This document shows positions 6,288-9,003 of a stretch of 9,003 nt of DNA, piece by piece; the stretch's first letter is position 1; each line of letters begins with the position of its first letter. The notes beneath the pieces were generated by a model. That model did not search any database, was not told the origin of the DNA, and saw only the letters and a program-made list of their open reading frames with translations. A program made the position numbers and the translations under genes. The stretch covers positions 1 through 9,003 of the forward strand of contig JAIRLW010000554.1 in the NCBI GenBank assembly GCA_031259095.1, in the 5' to 3' direction. Origin of the DNA: Planctomycetaceae bacterium (GTDB lineage: Bacteria > Planctomycetota > Planctomycetia > Pirellulales > Thermoguttaceae).

Positions 6288-6773
6288 CTAACTTCTTGGC
6301 GCGGTAAAACCAATTTCAACTGCCATCGGACCAAAATCAGTCTGAAATGGAATCGTAATCGGCTGGCAGTTTTCCGGAAAACGTAATTCGGTCGCTTCGC
6401 CATTGATGACATTCGGTAAACTCAGACTAAGTTTATACTCTTCAAGTTGCGCTTTGGCGTTACCGGCAATCACGTTTGTTAATTCTCCAACCGCATCGAA
6501 CACATCTGCGTTTAACTCTTTGCAATCTTCCATGAGCATAGCAGACGCACTTTTGAGCGCCAACTCTTTTGACATTGTAAGTACCACCGTTCCCGCAACA
6601 ACTCCCGAAAGTCCAATAATCCCACTAATAGGATAAAGCGTTTGCGGATTCTTTTTTAATTGAGGAGCCTCCCGTATTACCTTACAACCAACCATCGTTT
6701 CCAGTGTTTTGGTCACAGCAATAATAAACGGATTGATAAATTCAACACGAACAGCTAAAGACGAAGACGACAT
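6288..6773 (-). CDS. cheX: Chemotaxis protein CheX (CheY-P phosphatase)
   Basis: The protein has 161 residues, close to the usual CheX length of about 155. CheX removes phosphate from CheY-P in the cytoplasm and so resets the flagellar motor signal. The family active-site helix is present: D93-AVG-E97-LT-N100-VIAG-N105, matching the E-x2-N catalytic pair of the CheC/CheX/FliY phosphatases. Only one such helix is seen, as in CheX; CheC has two. The N-terminal INPFIIAVTKTLETMVG (13-29) and the central GLSGVVAGTVVLTMSKE (54-70) are typical of the fold, and the C-terminal strand GPMAVEIGF (148-156) closes it. CheX works as a dimer in characterised cases. The gene stands alone, 539 bp from its divergent neighbour, without cheA or cheY nearby. 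No ribosome site is evident before the ATG. Confidence 0.9.
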   Translation of the reverse strand: MSSSSLAVRVEFINPFIIAVTKTLETMVGCKVIREAPQLKKNPQTLYPISGIIGLSGVVAGTVVLTMSKELALKSASAMLMEDCKELNADVFDAVGELTNVIAGNAKAQLEEYKLSLSLPNVINGEATELRFPENCQPITIPFQTDFGPMAVEIGFTAPRS

Positions 6774-6887
6774 AATATTAAAATCAAATTGAAGATGTTC
6801 TTAAAAAATGAGCAACACGACTCACAACAAACAACCTGAATGGCAATATGATAAACAAAATATCCTAAAATGCAACTGGTCTCAAAA

Positions 6888-6955
6888 GGGAACTTCTAAA
6901 AATTCCATTTGCCAAAAATAAATTTTTTTGACTAATCTTTTCGACTAATCTTTTC
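6888..6955 (+). repeat. Single element end plus tandem 13-mers
   Basis: GGGAACTTCTAAAAATTCC (6888-6906) matches the terminal motif of the MITE-like family, and the following 16-mer TTGCCAAAAATAAATT (6909-6924) is identical to 2781-2796 inside the element at 2741-2858. Two exact tandem copies of GACTAATCTTTTC follow (6930-6942, 6943-6955), then GACC. No matching right end is seen before the next element starts at 7016. This may therefore be the left part of a truncated element, or an outer element whose right end is 7178. Confidence 0.45.
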
Positions 6956-7015
6956 GACCGGTTTTTTCCGCATTAGTTGAGTACCAGATTTTTTTTGTTA
7001 TCATGTAGAATCAAT

Positions 7016-7178
7016 GGGAATCTCTAAAAATATCATTTTATTTGTCCCATTAGTCCCTATTGTCCTTAATGTCCTTATAAACAGGGACTTTAGGGATGAT
7101 AGGGACTAATGGGACAAATAATCAATTAATTAAAAGCATCAAAAATCTTTTGACAAAAGATATTTTTAGAGATTTCCC
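7016..7178. mobile_element. 163-bp MITE-like element with long internal hairpin
   Basis: The outer ends GGGAATCTCTAAAAATATC (7016-7034) and its inverted counterpart (7159-7178, one extra T) are near-perfect. Inside, 7040-7060 (ATTTGTCCCATTAGTCCC...) and 7099-7119 form a perfect 21-bp inverted repeat, with further GTCC/GGAC pairing in the 38-nt loop. The arms are built of recurring GTCC(C/T)TA(T/A)-like words. A smaller stem ATCTTTT-GAC-AAAAGAT lies at 7145-7161. The interior has no coding capacity. If transcribed it would fold into one long stem. The outer ends belong to the family at 2358-2456 and 2741-2858; the internal arm is unlike theirs. Confidence 0.6.
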
Positions 7179-7217
7179 ACGAGTCGAATCCTGCCTTTCA
7201 GACAACATTACCGTATC

Positions 7218-7253
7218 ACTTTCCGTCGGTCAATGACCGACGGTTATGAAAGT
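7218..7253. repeat. 21-bp perfect palindrome upstream of the YhaM-family gene
   Basis: CCGTCGGTCA and TGACCGACGG (7223-7243) are perfect 10-bp arms around a single base. Outer arms ACTTT (7218-7222) and AAAGT (7249-7253) extend the stem with a 5-nt bulge. It is GC-rich in an AT-rich gap and lies 69-90 bp before the gene start at 7313. It could be an operator, a cruciform/REP-type repeat or a 5'-UTR hairpin. The hairpin-plus-tail shape resembles the other REP-like units here, which favours a dispersed repeat. Confidence 0.5.
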
Positions 7254-7312
7254 CCAGTCCTCTCAAAACTGTTTTAGTAAACAACGAGGAAATTTCCTAC
7301 CGTTCAAAGTCT

Positions 7313-8323
7313 ATGCCGAATATGTCGATTGTTGCGCTTCATGAAATGGAATTCAATCAGGAAGCCGATTTTTTTGCGTTGCTCTCGGAAAAAGAATTAC
7401 TGAAAACAAAACAAGGGAAACCTTATTTTCAGGTTGTTTTTCGTGACGCATTTCGAGAAGTACGTTTTCCGGTGTGGTCGGACGCGGCGGTTTACAAAGA
7501 ACTCAGAAATCTCAAACCGGGTACTTTTTGTAAACTGCGGGCAATGTATGTGATGACTCCCAATTTCGGCGCACAACTCGAAATTCGTCGAATCCGACCT
7601 GTGACCGACGACGACGCCAAAGATGGATTCGACCCAATCGCTCTTCGACCTAAATCGCCGTTGTCGTTGGAAAACATGTTCGAAGAACTTCAACGAATCG
7701 CCGCCGAACAACTCGGTAAAGGAAATTTACTCAACTTAGTAACAAAAATACTCAAAGATCACCGCGCCGGAATTTTAACCTGTGTTGCCGCACGTCAACA
7801 TCATCACTGTTACATCGGCGGTCTGCTGGAACACACGCTGTCCGTTACTAAAATCGCAATCGCTTTAGTCGATCATTATCATCAAACTTACCCGGAACGG
7901 AAAAACGATATTTCGCGCGGACTGGCGGTTGCCGGATCTATTTTGCATGACGTCGGCAAAGTACGGGAGTATGAACCGGAACTCGGCGCGTTGCGGCATT
8001 CAACCGAAGGCGAATTAATCGGTCACGCTTTACTTAGCCGTGACATTATCCGTGAAGCCGCCAAAGAAATCAAACTGGAACCGGCAATCCAAACACGGTT
8101 GGAACATATTGTCGTTGCGCATCAACGGTTTCCCGATTGGGGATCCGCAAAACCGCCCATGTCGTTAGAAGCAATGATTGTTCATCACGCCGATTCCTGT
8201 GACGCTTTACTCGGTTGTTTCTGGAACACCTTTTCGCAAGATATGACCGATTACGAATTAACCTCAAAGAAAAATGTTCTCGGTTATCCTTTACTAAAAC
8301 CAAACAAAAATGTTAAGAGTTAA
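7313..8323 (+). CDS. YhaM-family 3'-5' exoribonuclease (OB fold + HD domain)
   Basis: The protein has 336 residues, slightly longer than B. subtilis YhaM (about 314). Family members are cytoplasmic, metal-dependent 3'-5' exonucleases acting in RNA turnover. Residues about 16-97 form an OB-fold nucleic-acid-binding domain, with GKPYFQVVFRDAFREVRFPVW at 35-55 matching the YhaM pattern GKPF..L.L.D. The HD domain follows: HHHCYIGGLLEHTLSV (163-178), the signature H212-D213 in ILHDVGK, H238 in ELIGHALL, H265 and H270, then EAMIVHHADSCDA (286-298). The usual SHHG box reads AHQR (269-272), so one conserved His is Gln271. An in-frame ATG at 7322 (codon 4) is an alternative start; no good ribosome site decides between them, as GAGGAAA at 7286-7292 is 20 nt or more away. 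The gene is monocistronic and convergent with the hemerythrin gene. Confidence 0.92.
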   Translation: MPNMSIVALHEMEFNQEADFFALLSEKELLKTKQGKPYFQVVFRDAFREVRFPVWSDAAVYKELRNLKPGTFCKLRAMYVMTPNFGAQLEIRRIRPVTDDDAKDGFDPIALRPKSPLSLENMFEELQRIAAEQLGKGNLLNLVTKILKDHRAGILTCVAARQHHHCYIGGLLEHTLSVTKIAIALVDHYHQTYPERKNDISRGLAVAGSILHDVGKVREYEPELGALRHSTEGELIGHALLSRDIIREAAKEIKLEPAIQTRLEHIVVAHQRFPDWGSAKPPMSLEAMIVHHADSCDALLGCFWNTFSQDMTDYELTSKKNVLGYPLLKPNKNVKS

Positions 8324-8349
8324 TAATTATAATTAAATAATTAATAGTG

Positions 8350-8380
8350 AAAGCCCTTCGGCGAAACATTGCCGCTTTTT
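8350..8380. terminator. Hairpin between convergent YhaM and hemerythrin genes
   Basis: CGGC (8359-8362) pairs with GCCG (8371-8374), and the stem extends with AAAG (8350-8353) to CTTT (8375-8378) past a 5-nt bulge. It is followed by T run and AATG on the plus strand. It starts 27 nt after the stop of the plus-strand gene and ends just before the stop of the minus-strand gene. It fits a terminator for the YhaM-family gene; the A run on the other side might let it work both ways, more weakly. Confidence 0.5.
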
Positions 8381-8384
8381 AATG

Positions 8385-8792
8385 TTATGTCGTTTTTCCG
8401 CGTATAAAGGCAGCGACTTTGGTATCTTCTTTTTTGATATGGTTGACCAACCAATCTCCAACGCCAAAAGTTACTTTACCAACCAACGAGGTTGTTGGAC
8501 CGGCGGTTTTCATTTGAGTGACAAGATCCTGAACAAACAGTTTGAAATCTTCGTGCAGATTTTTATGGTTGGCGTAATCGGGATATTGGTGTTGTTGCTG
8601 CAATCTTTCTTCATCCCCGAAATGTTTGACAGTGTAGGACGCCAGAAAATCCAACGTCTGATTAAGTTTATCGCGTCCTTGTCCGGCAGAACAGGCTGCC
8701 AATAAATCGTTGACGGCTTTAATCAGTTGTTGATGTTGGGCGTCAATAAAAGGATTTCCCGTTTCGAGGTCTTTAGTCCAAGTATAAGCCAT
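8385..8792 (-). CDS. Bacteriohemerythrin (non-haem di-iron O2-binding protein)
   Basis: A single-domain hemerythrin of 135 residues, the normal length for the family. All seven di-iron ligands are present with canonical spacing: H20 (IDAQH), H57-x3-E61 (KHFGDEE), H76-x3-H80 (NHKNLHE), and H118-x4-D123 (NHIKKED). The early W5 and the IDxQHxxL signature are also typical. Such proteins reversibly bind O2 at a four-helix-bundle di-iron site in the cytoplasm and are used for O2 storage, delivery or sensing, often in motile microaerophiles and anaerobes. There is no signal peptide and no fused receptor domain. The gene has the best ribosome site in the window, AAAGGAG with about 11-12 nt spacing (8803-8811), part of which could pair with CCUUU just upstream. 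A decamer array lies 58 bp upstream of the start. Confidence 0.96.
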   Translation of the reverse strand: MAYTWTKDLETGNPFIDAQHQQLIKAVNDLLAACSAGQGRDKLNQTLDFLASYTVKHFGDEERLQQQHQYPDYANHKNLHEDFKLFVQDLVTQMKTAGPTTSLVGKVTFGVGDWLVNHIKKEDTKVAAFIRGKTT

Positions 8793-8802
8793 TTTAATTA
8801 AT

Positions 8803-8819
8803 ATCTCCTTTATTAAAGG
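8803..8819 (-). promoter_or_regulatory. Hemerythrin ribosome-binding site inside a small palindrome
   Basis: On the minus strand, CCTTT-AAT-AAAGG (8819-8807) forms a 5-bp stem whose right arm is the core of the Shine-Dalgarno AAAGGAGAT. In the mRNA this stem would partly hide the ribosome site. It is short (two G-C pairs) and may have little effect, or the palindrome may serve as a DNA site. The Shine-Dalgarno itself is convincing and supports the start at 8792. Confidence 0.5.
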
Positions 8820-8850
8820 TGTTTTAATTAGTAATTAGCAAAAGCAAAAC

Positions 8851-8890
8851 AAATTATTCGATTTTAATTGATTTCAATCGACTGAAATTG
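8851..8890 (+). repeat. Phased array of four degenerate decamers upstream of hemerythrin
   Basis: The adjacent 10-bp units are AAATTATTCG, ATTTTAATTG, ATTTCAATCG and ACTGAAATTG; each ends in T(C/T)G and has an AT core. The array begins 58 bp upstream of the hemerythrin ATG and points away from the gene, as do the arrays upstream of the kinase and chemoreceptor genes. ATTTCA/TGAAAT (8871-8876, 8883-8888) also form a small inverted repeat within it. Confidence 0.5.
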
Positions 8891-8940
8891 CACTTTCCTA
8901 AAATAACAAACTACTTTTTGAAATATTTTTTGTTTTTTAC

Positions 8941-8990
8941 ATTAGCCCCGATAGGGGCGTCAAGATTATAGCCCACCCCAACGGGGTGGG
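8941..8990. repeat. Two REP-like hairpins at right edge
   Basis: GCCCC-GATA-GGGGC (8945-8958, 5-bp stem) is an inverted copy of the repeat at 1-23, including the flanking ATTAG. CCCACCCC-AAC-GGGGTGGG (8972-8990, perfect 8-bp stem) is a second, stronger hairpin of a different sequence. They lie 150-200 bp upstream of the hemerythrin gene; whatever lies further right is outside the window, so they could end a transcript entering from there. Confidence 0.55.
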
Positions 8991-9003
8991 GTTAAGTTCC
9001 TCC

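Noticed and set aside
6930..6955. Tandem 13-mers GACTAATCTTTTC as a fourth phased array
   Set aside because: The period is 13 rather than 10 bp, and the site is far from the plus-strand gene start, so it was not counted with the decamer arrays although it shares the GACTAA word.
8324..8349. AT-rich run after the YhaM gene as a possible promoter or origin box
   Set aside because: It lies between convergent genes, where no promoter is expected, and has no DnaA-box-like or -10/-35 pattern that I can support.

Overview
The window is a moderately AT-rich bacterial chromosome segment with six well-supported protein genes, arranged - + - - + -, and unusually long intergenic regions rich in repeats. 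Most genes lack an obvious Shine-Dalgarno site; the hemerythrin gene has a clear one. The gene set (chemoreceptor, CheX, hybrid kinase, bacteriohemerythrin, secreted EF-hand protein) and the many small hairpin repeats suggest a motile, flagellated Gram-negative-type bacterium. A planctomycete-like lineage, perhaps anaerobic or host-associated, is my best guess, but this is inference and no marker gene settles it.

Layout: a methyl-accepting chemotaxis protein (200-2248, -); a 654-bp repeat-rich gap; a membrane hybrid histidine kinase with a fused receiver (2903-4723, +); a convergently placed secreted protein with four EF-hands (4866-5876, -); a 411-bp gap with paired REP-like hairpins; the CheY-P phosphatase CheX (6288-6773, -); a 539-bp gap with a hairpin-bearing inverted-repeat element; a YhaM-family OB/HD exoribonuclease (7313-8323, +); and a bacteriohemerythrin (8385-8792, -). 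Spacing and orientation suggest that each gene is transcribed on its own.

Functionally, the receptor and CheX belong to chemotaxis, the kinase to phosphorelay signalling, and the hemerythrin to oxygen binding or sensing. These could form a loose oxygen/redox-taxis neighbourhood, but no operon ties them together. YhaM (RNA turnover) and the EF-hand protein (calcium binding outside the cytoplasm) have no visible link to this.

The least ordinary content is intergenic. (1) A family of small elements is bounded by inverted repeats related to GGGAACTTCTAAAAA, with at least seven ends in 9 kb. (2) Three arrays each contain four degenerate 10-bp units, phased at about one DNA turn and lying in the same orientation upstream of the chemoreceptor, kinase and hemerythrin genes. 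(3) A 20-bp tandem duplication spans the EF-hand gene start and creates a 7-codon leader that overlaps the start codon. (4) Near-perfect palindromes lie over the chemoreceptor stop codon and upstream of the YhaM-family gene. I see no CRISPR array, complete transposase, rRNA, tRNA or recognisable defence system.
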